From positions 22,237,010 to 22,301,009 of the forward strand of contig JAULJL010000002.1 in NCBI GenBank assembly GCA_030761205.1: a stretch of 64,000 bases of DNA, read 5' to 3'. Shown here in pieces: positions 32,264-45,929 of this stretch; position 1 is the stretch's first letter, and the number at the start of each line of letters is the position of its first letter. The DNA is from Fremontodendron californicum (Eukaryota; Streptophyta; Magnoliopsida; Malvales; Malvaceae). Position numbers and translations under genes: made by a program. Below the pieces are notes generated by a model. It ran no database searches. It was not told the origin of the DNA and saw only the letters and a list, made by a program, of their open reading frames with translations.

Positions 32264-33790
32264 CTATTCCTCGATACTCTTTTCGACCTTTTCATCCTCT
32301 TCCCTCATTATGACATCCACAATGGTCTCATCATTCCTATTCAGTGGATTCTCTATGCTGTCTGACCTTTGTTTCTTCCCCAAATCTAACTGCCCTTTAT
32401 TGATGAGTGCTTGAACCTTCAGTTTCAGACATAGGCAATTTTTTGTGGAATGTCCCCAAATCCCAGAATGATAATCACAATATGCATTCTCGTCATACCA
32501 ACTCGGGCATGGGGGTTGGATAGGCTTCACTAGAATTTTAGTAAGGAGTTGCTCTTGTACAAGCTAGGGTTGTAGTTCAGAATAAGACAAAGGAAGTGGC
32601 TCAAATTGATCTTTTTTTGGGATGTTCTTTGGCTTCCTCTGGCTGACAAAAGGTTGAAGTTTTGCTGGATTTTGAGAGGCCATTGGGTATAAGTATGAAC
32701 CCTGGGATATGTAGTTCATAGAAGGACAAGATAGTTGGTATGAAGGAGCCTAAAGATACGGGGCAAAGCCTCCCCTAGCTTGGATATCTTCCTCTTTCTT
32801 TTTGGGTGTCCTATTTCTCTCTGCATTAGATGTTTTACCTCATTCGAGTTTCCCAGCCTTGATAGCGTTTTCAATCATTTCTTTGAGATTACCATGTTCG
32901 ATAAATTCTTCGTGGCATTGTCGACGAGTCTATAATAGTACGAGGCCTACAATGTGTTTATAAAAAGGACAGTAGTTTCCTTCTGAGTTAGGGGCCGTCG
33001 TACTTGGGTGGCCATGTTCCTCCACCTCTGAGTATACTCTTTGAAGCTCTCAGTAGCTCTTTTCTCCATATTTTGTAAGGTGAGACGGTCAGGCGCCGTA
33101 TCAGTCTATGCTTGTACTAGCTAAGAAAAGCCCTAGCCAGATCATTCCAAGAGCGAATCTGATCCTTACTCAACTTACTATACAACTTAATTGCGGACCC
33201 GCTGAGGCTATCCTGAAAATAGTGGATCAAAAGCTTATCATTATCTATATGACCCGTCTTCTTTCAATAGAATATAGTGATGTGGGCTGACGGATTGATT
33301 GTCCCATCATATTTCTCAAAGTCGTGGACCTTGAATTTAGGAGGAATGACTAAATCGAGGACCAAGCAACGTTCTTTCACATATACACTCCCAAATACAT
33401 CTGTATTTTCTACTGCCCGGAGCCTCTAATCTAACAGCTGATATTTCCCTTGGGAATCTGTCAACTCAACCTCATCCACCGCAACCATTTTCATCTTTGC
33501 CTGTTCAACTGGATCATCTGAGTTTAGGACATTGACGGGATTAACTGTGTTCTGGACACCTAACATTACGACCTCATTCTGATCCCTTTGTATCTCTGAC
33601 CCTTCTTTGGCGATCAAGTTTTCAGTGTATCCCTTTCCCTTGACTACGATGGATATCCGCTCCATCAACTTAGTCATCTGATCTCTCAATTCTGCTTGAG
33701 ATTTTGCCAACTGTTCTCACAATTCTTCTTGTGCCCTTTCCATACTTTCTATTTGAGCAGCTTGTTCGTTCTCTATAGCTCTAACATGTA
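32264..33790 (-). pseudogene. Second gag remnant of element C
   Basis: On the - strand: an N-terminal part with polar coiled-coil-like residues (open at 33710-33426, ending in a SQGKYQLLD block equivalent to QSKFRLL in D); a core readable with stops and frameshifts (VIPPKFKVHDFEKYDG at about 33360-33310); and a C-terminal zinc-binding-like segment CDYHSGIWGHSTKNC, then LKLKVQALI, at 32500-32390. This is the Ogre gag order, broken by several stops. Confidence 0.8.
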
Positions 33791-33879
33791 TTATAAAGAT
33801 GCTCAGTACTGCTTATACCTCTGATTTGAAATGAAAATTTCTTCAAAAACTTTTACAGCCAAGCCAACTTATCTTTTAT

Positions 33880-34300
33880 CCCCCCTAATGTGTTTCATGA
33901 TGAATGAGTCATGAATGCAATTTGATGCACATGAAGAATAAACAAAGCAATGTATGGACATATACAGTGAAAACATGCTGAGTATGTAATGAATGCAACC
34001 ACGATGCCAACATGATGCAAGCAAAGAATAATCAACGCATGGATATATGCAATGAACGACCATGTATGTTCCAGATGCATTTTCCAATGAATAATCCTAT
34101 ATACTATGAATGCAACATGATATCAACATGATGCATGTAAAGAATAGACAAATTAATTCATGAACATATATAGAGAAATCACGCTGACTATGTATGTCAT
34201 GAATGTAACATGATGCCACCAAGATGCATGTATGAATGAAATGTATGGTATGACAAATAATTGATCCGGATGCAAAATGCAAAGGAGAAGATATCAAAGA
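33880..34300 (-). repeat. Degenerate repeats with ATGAATGCAACATGATGCC motif
   Basis: Several imperfect units of about 100-130 bp. Related units recur at about 35560-35800, on the other side of the first gag remnant, which suggests a duplication that included the region between. Confidence 0.6.
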
Positions 34301-34553
34301 GGAAAGAAGAATCAGAGGAACTTAATCATCAACATCTCATAAATTTGAAACATAACCAATTCATTCCCATATCAGTGTTCACAAGGTATAAACGATGTTT
34401 ACAAAATCTAAGCAATGGTTAGAACTATCTTTACAAGCACTTTATTTCCCTTAGCATCCTAAGGCTATAAGAGCCGGCTATTGAAAAAGCAAAATCCTAC
34501 TACATCATATCAGATCGAAGTCCTACTACATCATTGTCGTAAATCACCCAATC

Positions 34554-35500
34554 CTAATTACACTTTCCCAGCCCTCTATCAATCAGTGTCATTGGGTCCA
34601 ACCACTTGGCATCTATAAGAGACTGCACTTTGTTCTTGAGTGCAATGTAGTCTTCAATGCTATGCCCAATAATCCCACAGTGATAGTCACATCTTGCATT
34701 CAGGTTATACCACTTGGGATACAATGGTGATAGTGGTTTCAATGGCACATAAGCAACCAGGTGATTTCAGACCAACATTGGGAAAAACTCTTGATAGCTG
34801 ATTGGAATGGGATCAAAATGCCTTTGGATCTTGTTCTTGGGTTGTTTCTTAGTCACACACGGCCTAGGAGTTGGGGCATTTGATGGTGGCACTAAGGCTT
34901 GTATTGGAGTGTTTACATGGGGAGGTGGTGGAACAGCATGATAAGGGTATGGATTTGGACACTGGACCCTTGGCGGTTTTACATAGTTTGAGGTTCCTAT
35001 CCTGGATGCTTGATAAGGTGCTTGATGAGCGAAAAAGTACAAACTGCCAATTGGTGGTGATGGAGTGGGACTTAGGGATCCCGTAGTGGTCATCCCGATT
35101 GACGGTTGAACCATAGTAGAGTGAGGACACTGGTTTTGACCTAGGACAAATTGCAGGGACTGTTTGGGATCTGAGGTTTTTGTCTTTGGTATCAGGCTCT
35201 CTGTTTTAGTCATTTTCACAACATTGTTCACAATTTCATCAGGGTTCAAACCTTTGTGGCATTGACAAGTGCAGGACCCAACAAGGATTGTATGTTCTGG
35301 ACCTGATGGTTTTGGTTGATCCAAAAGCAATGAAGAGCCCTGAGAAAGTTTTCTTACTCTTACCCATATCCTCAACCATTTTTATCAATTTGACAAGCTG
35401 TTCTTTCACTTCCCAGATTTAATGTCCAAATTCCTCTTGATTGCGTTCCAAAGCACCCAATCGTTCCTTCGATTCAATCCTCATATCTTGAACCCCTTTC
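34554..35500 (-). pseudogene. First gag remnant of element C, lacking the gag core
   Basis: Read from 35500 downward: an N-terminal helical segment; a Pro-rich stretch (SPTPSPPIGSLYFF near 35040, YPYHAVPPPPHVNTPIQA near 34930); the FDPIPISYQEFFPMLV block that precedes the zinc segment in Ogre gag; and then CDYHCGIIGHSIEDY, LKNKVQSLI (34694-34600). The final Cys of the zinc motif is Tyr. The central capsid-like core seen in D is missing, so this copy is internally deleted. Confidence 0.78.
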
Positions 35501-36250
35501 ATGCAATTGAAATTGACATTATTACCATGAGATCAAGAATACAATTATGAATGTACATGCTCTATTCCTATATGCATGAATATAATGATGATTAATGTAT
35601 ATGCATATATAGAGAAATTATGATGACTACGCATGCCATGGATGCAACCTGATGCCAACATAATGCGTGTAAAGAATGAATAAATTGATTCACAGGTATA
35701 TGCAGATAATGACCATACATGTCATAAATGTATTCTACAATGAATGACCATGGATGCTATGACTGTAACATGATACATGTAAATAACAAATGAATTAACA
35801 CAAAGGTATATTAATCAATGATTACACGAAATTGGTGGGACCAGATTTTGATTATTCAAAGATCTCATTATGCAAAAGTTGCCTCCAAATTTAATCAATG
35901 ATTTTTTGAAACATGTTTCCTCCACAAAAAATCAATATATTATTTTTTTCAAAACAATTTTGGGGTAGTAGATCTTACTATGGTACAATGTCCAAATGTT
36001 CATTCAACATTACCGGTCTACAATTCTTATTCAACGAATGAATGTTTATGAAATCATCAAATAAGATTATTATTATTTTTTGCAAATAAGGTATATTAAT
36101 CAACACCCGTTTATTGCAAACAATGGGATCAAAAATACAATCGTAAATGTACATGCTCTATTCACATATGCATGAAATGTGCAAAAATGTTTGAAAAAAA
36201 GAAAATTTTTATTTTTCAATTTCAAAAAGTTAATAAACATTTGCCCCAAC
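35501..36250 (-). other. Leader sequence of element C between gag and the duplicated block
   Basis: A/T-rich with repeats related to 33880-34300. No gene seen. Confidence 0.6.
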
Positions 36251-37496
36251 AATATCGACTCACTTAGGCATCATGATGCCTTCGGGGTGGGGTATTAAAC
36301 TTATTAAAGGCGATGTACATTCATCATTGCCTATCCTACAATGCTTATTTAGAATGTAGAAATAAATAGCAAAAGATCAAAAGCATTCCTCCATGTGTTC
36401 CTAGCTTCGGTGCATCTAACGAAAATCTGGCATGGCTTCTCCTAGGTTCATTATATGAGGGTGAATCGATTCTAGAGGCTCCGAATTGTTCCTCACTGTC
36501 GCCGGTGAAGGCTAGTAAGGCATTGCAATAAAAGCGGTTTGAGTTCATTTCCCCGGTTTATGCGGAGGCTATTGCCACACGAAGCGTAGGTAATCTGATA
36601 CTTTGAAAGTGTTTCGCTAGCTTATGCGGAGGCTATTGCCATATGAAGCTTAGGTACTTTACTTCCACTTAAAGGGACGAAACTCGGACATAGAGCTCAT
36701 GTTATGCAAATGCACGTATAGTGTGTGAGGAGGGACAAGCAAACCTTTCACCATCTATTCTACAACCCCTATTCTAAATGCCCCACTAATTTATTGAACA
36801 AAGATCAAGAATAATGTAGCACATTAACCAACAAGAATTCAATAGTAATATACAATATTAAATAACTAGAGAACAATATCGACTCACTTAGGCATCATGA
36901 TGCCTTCGGGGTGGGGTATTAAACTTATTAAAGGCGATGTACATTCATCATTGCCTATCCTACAATGCTTATTTAGAATGTAGAAATAAATAGCAAAAGA
37001 TCAAAAGCATTCCTCCATGTGTTCCTAGCTTCGGTGCATCTAACGAAAATCTGGCATGGCTTCTCCTAGGTTCATTATATGAGGGTGAATCGATTCTAGA
37101 GGCCCCGAATTGTTCCTCACTGTCGCCGGTGAAGGCTAGTAAGGCATTGCAATAAAAGCGGTTTGAGTTCATTTCCCCGGTTTATGCGGAGGCTATTGCC
37201 ACACGAAGCGTAGGTAATCTGATACTTTGAAAGTGTTTCGCTAGCTTATGCGGAGGCTATTGCCATATGAAGCTTAGGTACTTTACTTCCACTTAAAGGG
37301 ACGAAACTCGGACATAGAGCTCATGTTATGCAAATGCACGTATAGTGTGTGAGGAGGGACAAGCAAACCTTTCACCATCTATTCTACAACCCCTATTCTA
37401 AATGCCCCACTAATTTATTGAACAAAGATCAAGAATAATGTAGCACATTAACCAACAAGAATTCAATAGTAATATATAATATTAAATAACTAGAGA
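36249..37496 (-). repeat. 624-bp tandem duplication in the leader of element C
   Basis: The block beginning ACAATATCGACTCACTTAGG at about 36249 repeats at about 36873 with only a few differences (for example T/C at 36479/37103 and C/T near 36853/37477). A 67-codon - strand ORF appears once in each copy (36345-36548, 36969-37172), 624 bp apart. A diverged single copy exists in the leader of D (about 46170-46620), so I take the ORF as leader sequence, not a gene. Confidence 0.92.
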
Positions 37497-37677
37497 ACAA
37501 TAATAAAATGTATGTGAACAAATATGAACATATCTAAAAACATTTTATTATCTTCAAAATTCTCCTTATTTAAAAAAAAAAAAAACTTATGAGAATTAAA
37601 ATTAAATACCAATTAAACTCGACAAAACCAAGACTTTCGATAACACACTACTAATTTTAGGCCTGACTCTCTAATAT

Positions 37678-37695
37678 TCCCCAGCGGAGTCGCCA
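37678..37695 (-). other. Primer binding site of element C (tRNA-Arg)
   Basis: On the - strand TGGCGACTCCGCTGGGGA, three bases after the LTR. The same 18 bases follow the LTR of D. A tRNA-Arg primer is characteristic of Ogre elements. Confidence 0.9.
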
Positions 37696-37698
37696 AGC

Positions 37699-40600
37699 TG
37701 TCGCAACCTAAAAAATAACAAGTCTCATCGCGAGACTTTATTCGTTAAGTGTGACATTGGGGGAAACAGAGGAAAAAAACGACTTAATTCCTCTTGAAAT
37801 AAAATGAGGGTTTTAAAACGACCTCCAAAAAGAAATGGAGTCGCCTCCAATCTTTTTTGGCAAGGTGTGATCGACCACCTATTAAAATCGGTTTTGTAAA
37901 ACATTTTAAAATTAATTAAAACATTTTTAAAACCAATTTCAAAGTCTGTGTTTTTAAAACAAAGAAATCAAAAAAGCGGGTTCGGGAGTCGGTTACGTAC
38001 GGGGAAGAATTAACACCCCCACAACGCCCGTATAAAATGGTACCTTATTATTTGTGTGTTATCTCAAGTCTCGGTAAAAAGTCGGTTTTAGATTTGGCAT
38101 TTCAAAATATTTCCCAATTTAAAGAAAAATAATTCTATTTTTAATTTAAAATGATCCGGAATTTATTAATTCAAAATTTTCCTATATTCCCCGACAAACG
38201 CGGCAAAATGTAGAAATTTTTATTTATTTAGAAAATTTTTCGAATTATTCTCGTTTTGAATAAAAAAGTTATTCCGTTATTAATGATAATTGATGATGTC
38301 CTCCCCGGCAACCCGGAGGAAAACTCATGATTTATTTTAACTCGGGAATAACTTTATTTTATTTAAAATCATTATCTTTTTTAAAAAATATTTTAAAGAG
38401 ATGAATATGAACATGTATAACAAGGTAAAGATGACATAATATAATCTAAATGTCATGATATAATCTAAGTGACATGGTATACTCTAAATGACATAATATA
38501 TTCTAAATGACATAGCATATTCTAAAGGACATAGCAATAGAATTAATAATATGAAATGATATGAAACAAAAAATAATATTATCATGAAATATGCATGTAA
38601 ATAAAAAAAAATGCATCAACAAAATAAACCTAAAATATATGGCAAAAGGAATTATGACTAAGCAAAAAAACATAGAATAACACAAAATATTCACAACCAT
38701 ATAATAATCAATATAACATCATGAAATATAAATCAAAACAATAACATAGCCATAGAAATATTCATAGCAAAAATCAATTATCATATAATATGCATGAACA
38801 TGGAAAATGAAATGCATGAAAGTGTATTTTTTCTTTAAATAAGGAAACCGTATATCTAAAAAGATATCCGACTACCTTAGGAAAAAAAATCAAATCAAAA
38901 TTTTCTAAATCAAATATACTTTGTGATTGAATTGAAAACAATTTTGAAAATTTTTGGATGAAAATGGCACCATGGTCGAAACCCCCTTGAAAAAGGCTCT
39001 ATTTTCCTAACTTTGAAAACTCGGACTTGACCACCCTTGACCTGACCTTTATAAAATAATTTTTTAAGAATTAAAATGACTTAGAAATCAACCTAGGATA
39101 TTAGCTAAGGTTTTAAATCAGCCCTCTCTTAATGCCTTAGCTAAAACAGAAAATTATTTTCTTCTTGAAATAAAATCTGACTTTTCTGTCCAGTTTTAAA
39201 ACGTTATTTTTTTACCTATTATAAAATTTTCAAAAAAATATGAAATAATTACGGGAGACTTAGAACATGTCGGACTATATGGAAAAAATGGCTTAATTTT
39301 TAGACCAAGGATGACCTACCAGAAAATTCATGAAAGTCAGAACACTAGGTGAAAAACTGTTTAGCCAAAAAACATTTTTAAACCTTTGATAAAATCACTC
39401 AAAAATCATTATAAAAATGTTGGAGACTCCTATAAGGTCCTAAAAATAGTAGTAAAAATTGCTAAAAATTTGGACAAGGATTGCCTAATAAAAAAAATCA
39501 CAAAGGTAGAAAATCCAACTTTACAACTTCTTAATTTTCCACAAGCATGCTTATGTGAGCTTGGCTTTGAGCCATTGATTGGCTTAAGTCAAAAATAAAG
39601 TGGGATGAGATGAAATGCATGAACAAAAAGCAAGTTAAATGCATGAAATGCATGACCTAATGCCTAAATGACATAGGAAATGCACGGCATAAAAGATGAC
39701 CTAATGCCTAGATAGAAAATGCATGGCAATTAATACAACCCTAGACCTAATATGCATGAAAATGCATGGCAATAAATATCCTAGACCTAATGACCATGAA
39801 ACATGCATGGAAATACAAAATGAACTAAGACTAATAAGCATGAAAATGCATGGCAATACAAAAATGACCTAATGCCTAAAATGTCATGAAAATGCATGGA
39901 AATACAAAGATGTCCTAATGCCTAATATGACATATAAACATGCATGGATATAATATGAATATATAATGACCAAATGAACATAATAATAATGCATGAACAT
40001 GGCACAACTAATACACAATCTCATGGCATAAAGATTCAAAGCATGAATGAAAGCATGATATCCAACCAAACATGATAAAAATGCAAATGCACAAGGCAAC
40101 AAACACCATGGAAACCTAATAGACCGTAAGAAGATATGTGGAATTTAAGTAAGGCAATAACACAAACACATGGCATAGCAAATATGCAAGACATAAATGA
40201 AAACATGTTAGACAAATAAACATGATGAAAATGCAAAAAACATAGCTAGACAAATGCACAAACACATAGTATGGAAATAACACAAAGCATGAACAACTTA
40301 ATATGGTGAAAACAGAAAATTAAAAATAGCAAACAAAATAAGTAGACATGAAAATAAATGATAAAATCAGCAAAATAAGAACAAGTAAGTAAAGAAGGTT
40401 AAAAATAAGCTCCATATCTTCATTATTTTAAAAGCTAGAACATCAAAACAAGCTAACATATCACAACCAACATAGAAAATAAATCAAACACATGGTAATC
40501 ACACCAAGGGGAGGTTCGACCACCTTGAAAAAGTGGGTGAAAAAATTGTTTTTGATTTTTTCATGAAAACATAAGATAGGAGCCTTCAAAGGAAGTTTTT

Positions 40601-42474
40601 GAAAAAACTTTATATCATAACAAAAACAACAAGAAATCATAAAATCTCAAGGAAAATCAGCAAGACAAGCATGGAAAAAGAAAGAAAAATCAAGAGTTAG
40701 GTGCCAAAAGGCTACCTTCCAAAGCTATCTTTCAAGCTTTTTTTCTCTTCTAAATTTTCTTTGCTTTTCTGCACTTATCATCAGCCAAAGAACCTCTAAA
40801 TGAAATGAAAACCCCCCGTCTAATAGTGGTAGCCGAATGGTCTAGGTATGCTCACTGTGTTGTCATTTTTTCCTAGCTAATTTGATCCAAAGGCCACTAA
40901 TCAAAGATGCTAAAAATGTGAAATTAGCACCCTTAGATGAAGTGATCAGCTCTTAACAAATACAGCTGTTCTAAAATATGTAACCATAATGTTGACATCC
41001 TTCCTCTTCATTCATTTGACCGTGTGGCAAAATGACAAAGGCTTGATCAAAAAATAACCACCTTACTATCCAATTTTGGCCTTTGGATGAAAGAAGCTTA
41101 GAAAAATTCATTCTCTTCTTGGGGTTGGCCGAATGGCCCTTCAAATTCCAGCCCTCTCTCTATTTTTTAATTGCAAAAAAGGCCCTCTTCGATTTCTTCG
41201 GTAATATTGCACTTTAGCCCCCCAAACTTGATTAAATAGCAAACAGGCTCTGAATTTGGATTTTATTTTTTCAATACTTCCTAAGTAATATAAAATTGAG
41301 TTATGAAAGTTTTCATAATTTTTCGAGCCCATTTGTTATTTTCTCGGATTTATCTTCCAAAATTGCCTTTAGTGCACTCGAACTTTTGCCATTTTTCAAA
41401 CGAGCTCCGATTCTGGATTTTTCTTCGACAATATTTTCCAAATAATATAAAATTGAGATCTGGAAGTTTTCATGATTTTTCGAGCTCATTTGCTATTTTT
41501 CCTGGATTTATCTTCTAGAATTTCAACTTAGTGGGCCCGAAATTTGTCATTTTGAAAACGAGCTCCTATTTTGGATTTTTTTGTTCGCCAATCTCTTCTA
41601 AATGACATAAGATTGAGATCTTGAAGTTTTGGTAATTTTTCGAGCTCATTTGCTATTTTTCTCTGATTTTCCAAGATTGCCTTTTAACCTCCGAAACCTC
41701 GATTTTGCTCAAAACAAGTCCGATTTCCAAATTTTATTTTTCGAGGGCTTTGTTGTATATTAAATTGGAGTTGGTCGGAAAATGCCCAATTTTTGCGATT
41801 TGATTTTTTTTTTTCAATATCAAGAATTTCCTCGTTTTCCGTTTTTCCTCCAATCGGCTATTTTCTCTAAATTACTTCAAACTGAGCATTGGGCTATCTT
41901 TTTTTACCCACTCTTCATCAATTAGGAGCTTTAATTTAACCGAAATGGACCATTTTTGCAAAGTTTCCAATTTTGCCAAAATCCACAAAAAACCTTAATT
42001 TTCGATTTTCTTCCAAATTGACTCTTCCTTTGGTTTTGCTTCCAAATGGTCTTTTCAATACCCATTGTCAATGATTATATTCCATTCGGGACCTCCAATT
42101 TTTACTAATTTGATCGTTTAAGCACTTTTTTCCATATTTATCGAATTAGGGTTTTCTTTCCATTAAATCTCCATAACCCATCCTCCGGACTCCATATCTT
42201 TCATTGTAGACCTCGGATTATCAAAATTCTTTCACCATTTTCAATTAGACTTTGAATCTTGATTTTGAATGAGGGTTGACTTTTTAGTGGTTGACTTTTT
42301 TTGGGGTTGACTTTTTTGAGGTTGACTTTTTCCAAATTGACTTTTGGTGCTTGACCTCTTAAACATTGTCTCAGAATACCACCCGCAGGATGAGAAGAGC
42401 TTTTCTGCATTCTAAAACATCATTAGGAAGAAAATTACCTGATTTAGGGGTTCGGATAAAATTAGGTGTCTACA
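37699..42474 (-). repeat. 5' LTR of element C
   Basis: 4776 bp, aligned with 22887-27871 end to end with substitutions and indels throughout. Read on the - strand it starts TGTAGACACCTAATTTTATC and ends TTAGGTTGCGACA. Confidence 0.92.
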
Positions 42475-42479
42475 CTCAT
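42475..42479. repeat. Target site duplication CTCAT, right copy, for element C
   Basis: Exact repeat of 22882-22886. Confidence 0.95.
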
Positions 42480-42726
42480 CTTTGATTTTTCATCAAAAAA
42501 TATCAAAAATAATTTTCTGCTACTTCTTTTACCATGGCCGAATACAACCTTTTTTAAGCTCATCTTGTGTTTGATTTTATTCTTACATTGGTTGTGGTAG
42601 GTTAGTTTATTTTGATGGTTTAGTTTTCAAAAATAACAAAAATAAAGAGGTGGAAATGCTTCATGACCTTGATTCAAATCAAGAGATTATGCTTAGGGGA
42701 GGGCTATGTCCAAAAGTACCAACCAT

Positions 42727-43160
42727 GGAGCTCATCTCTATTTTCTTTATTTGCTTACTTTAATTTTCTGTTTTTATTACTTATTTTCATGTCTATGTTC
42801 TTTATTTGTTTAATTTTTTATTTTTATTATTTATTTTCATGATTACTTTTTTTATTTGCTTACTTTAATTTTCTGTTTTTATTATTTATTTTCATGTCTA
42901 CTTTCTTTATTTACTTACTTTAATTTTCTTTTTATTATTTACTTTCATGTCTATTTTCTTTATTTACTTACTTTAATTTTCTATTTTCATGTTTATTCCT
43001 TTATTTCCTCACTTTAATTTTCTGTTTTTGTTATTTACTTTCATAGCTATTTCTTTTATTCACTTACTTTAATTTTCTATTTTTATTATTTATTTTTATG
43101 TCTACTTTCTTTATTTTTTACTTTAATTTTCTATTTTTATTATTTTCATGTCTATTTTCA
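42727..43160 (+). repeat. T-rich ~55-60 bp tandem repeats in the LTR of element D
   Basis: About seven degenerate copies of TTGCTTACTTTAATTTTCTG, then a TTTTATTATTTATTTTCATGTCTAC-like half. No coding content. Confidence 0.75.
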
Positions 43161-43319
43161 TGTGTATTCTTGCCATACTATATTGTTCATATCAAGTCAT
43201 TCATGCTTTGCATTATTGCCATGCCATGTGTTTGTGTTTTTGCTTTGCCATATTTTACATTTTCAGCATGTTTCATTCGATTATCATACTTTCATAAGTG
43301 TTTCCATGCGTATTTTTTC

Positions 43320-43760
43320 ATGTCATTCAAACATTAGGTCATCTTACCATTCCATGACAATTACCATGTCATTTAGACTTTAGGTCATCTTACTATGCAA
43401 TGACATTTTCCATGACATTTAGATTCTAGGTCATCTTACTATGCCATGACATTTTCCATGTCATTTAGACTTTAGGTCATCTTGTTATGCCATGATATTT
43501 TCATGTCATTTAGACTTTAGGTCATCTTATTATGCCATGACATTTTCCATGTCATTTAGGCATTAGGTCATTTTATTATGCCATGACATTTTCCATGTCA
43601 GTTAGGCATTAGGTCATTTTATTATGTTATGACATTTTCCATGTCATTTAGGCATTAGGTCATTTCATTATGTCATGATATTTTCCATGTCATTTAGGCA
43701 TTAGGTCATTTTATTATACCATGATAATTTCCATGACATTTAGGCATTAGGTCATGCATG
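43320..43760 (+). repeat. ~46-bp tandem repeats (CATTAGGTCAT motif) in the LTR of element D
   Basis: Nine or so copies of a unit with GGCATTAGGTCATTTTATTA and CCATGACATTTTCCATGTCA. The reverse complement motif ATGACCTAATGCC recurs in the LTRs of C at about 24780-25080 and 39650-39930, so the array is ancestral but amplified here. Confidence 0.82.
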
Positions 43761-45911
43761 TGCCATGCATTCATCTTGATGACCTACATTTATACATTCT
43801 CCACTTGATTTTTGACTTAAGCAAATCAATGACTCAAAGCCAAGCTCTCTTGAGCATGCTTGTGGAAAATTAATAGCTTAAATTGGGCATTCTGACTTTG
43901 TGATTTTTTTTTCATTACTCATTCTTGGTCAAAAAAAGTTGATTTTTTAACTACATCCAGTAGTCTTTTAAGGAATACCATGATATTTTTTTCATGATTT
44001 TTAGATTTACTTATCATGGTTAAAAAAATGGATTTTGGCAAAGTAGTTTTTAACTCACTGTTTTGATTTGGGTAAAGTTCGGTCATAGTATCCTTGCTCC
44101 AAAAATTAAGCTGATTTTTTACCATAAAGTAGACATGTCCTAGATTTTCTCTAATGTTTTCAGATTTTTTTGAAATTTTTTAGAAGGACAAAAAAATAGG
44201 TTCTCAAGACTGCTTGTGAGAGTCAGAGTTGTTTTTTTAGAATTGGTAACTTTCTGTTTTGGTTAATTCGGTCAAAGTATTCATGCTCCAAAAATTAAGC
44301 CGATTTTTTACCATGTAGATCAACATGTTATAGGTCTCCCATTTTTTTTTCAGATTTTTTTAAAATTTTCTGAGGGTAAAAAAATTAGTTTCAATACTGC
44401 CTATGAGTGTCAGATTTGTTTTTAAAGAAAATATATTTTTCTGTTTTGGTTAGAATAATTAGAGGGGGCTGACTTAGGACTTTGGATACTGACTTTGGTT
44501 AATTTCCATGATATTTCAATCATAAAATTTGATTCTATAAAAATCGGGTCAATGGTGGTTAACCTGGGTTTCAAAGTTAGGAAAATAAAGCCTTTTAAAG
44601 GAGGGGTTTCAGCTATGGTGCCATTTTCATCCAAAAATTTTCAAATTGTTTTTAATCCAATCACAATGTATTTTGATTCTAGAAAATTTGATTTAAGTTT
44701 CTTCCTAAGGTAGTCAGATATCTTTTTAGGTATTCGAATGTCCTTAATTAAAGGAAGAAGTACACTTTCATGTATTGCATTTTCCATGTTCATGCATATT
44801 CCATGGTATTTAATTCTGCTATCTTAGTCATTTAAATTATATGTTAGAATATTTCATAGTAATGTCATTGCTTTGATTTAGATTTCATGGTGTAACCATG
44901 TTTATTATGTGATTGTGGATATTCTATGTTATTTGATGCTTCTTGCCATGTCATTAATTATTTTGCCATATCATCTAGGTTTTGTTATGTTCATGCATTG
45001 TTTTTATTTTTATTTTTTTCATTTTCATGCATATTTTATGATAATGTTATTTTATGTTTATTACCATGTCATTAATTCTTTTTCTATGACATTTAGATTA
45101 TGTCATGTCATAGATTTTGCCATGTCAAGCATGCCATGTCATCAATCCGTATGCTATGTCATTCACTCTTTTGCCATGTCATTAGTAATGATTTGCATAT
45201 TCATAACACTTCTTTCTAAAATGTTTTCTAATATAATAAAGATCATGCTTAAGGATATTCCCGAGTTAAAATAATTCATGAGTTATCTGCTGGGTTTGCT
45301 GGGGAGGATATCATGAATTATCATTAACAACAGAATATCTTTCTTTCCAAAAAATGAGAGTGATTCAGAGATTTTCTAAATAAATAAAAAATTTTATGTT
45401 TTGTCGTGTTTGTTGGGGAATATAGGAAAATTTTAAGTTAATAAATTCCGGATCATTTTGGACTAAAAATGGGATTATTTTTATTTAATATGGGAATTAT
45501 TTTAAAATGCTAATTTCAAAACCGAGTTTTACTAAAACTCGAGATAACGCACGATTAATAAGGTACCATTTTATATGAGCGTTGTGGGGGTGCTAATCCT
45601 TCCCCGCACGTAACCGACTCCTAAACCTGCTTCTTTGATTTCTTTGGTTTAAAAGCGCAGACTTTGAAATTGGTTTTTAAAAAATGTTTTAATTAATTTT
45701 AAAATATTTTACAAAACCGGTTTTAATAGGTGGCCGATCACACCTAGCCAAAAATGATTGGTGGCGACTCCATTTCTTTTTCGAGGTTGTTTTCAAACCC
45801 TCATTTTATTTCAAGAGGAATTAAGTCGTCTTTTCCTCTGTTTCCTTCAATGTCACACTTAATGAGTAATGTCTTGTGATGAGACTTGTTATTTTTTAGG
45901 TTGCGACAGCT

Positions 45912-45929
45912 TGGCGACTCCGCTGGGGA
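45912..45929 (+). other. Primer binding site of element D (tRNA-Arg)
   Basis: TGGCGACTCCGCTGGGGA, three bases after the LTR end, identical to that of element C. Confidence 0.92.

Larger units (their letters stand above)
22887..42474 (-). mobile_element. Element C: complete 19.6-kb pol-less Ogre-type retrotransposon, - strand, inside the LTR of D
   Basis: Bounded by CTCAT duplications. On its own strand it runs: 5' LTR (42474 down to 37699), tRNA-Arg primer site (37695-37678), leader with a 624-bp duplication, two gag remnants, a long 3' region with tandem arrays, PPT (27884-27872) and 3' LTR (27871-22887). I find no RT, RNase H or integrase, so it is a non-autonomous derivative that relied on an Ogre relative. 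The LTRs differ by many substitutions and indels, so it is much older than F. Confidence 0.93.
42480..45908 (+). repeat. Second part of the LTR of element D
   Basis: It continues the LTR interrupted at 22886 and ends TTTTTTAGGTTGCGACA at 45908, directly before the tRNA-Arg primer site. It shares blocks, in opposite orientation, with the LTRs of C (for example 45430-45908 with 22887-23400). Confidence 0.88.

Noticed and set aside
36345..36548. 67-codon ORF present twice (also 36969-37172)
   Set aside because: It is duplicated with the 624-bp leader block; no domain and not kept open in the homologous leader of D.
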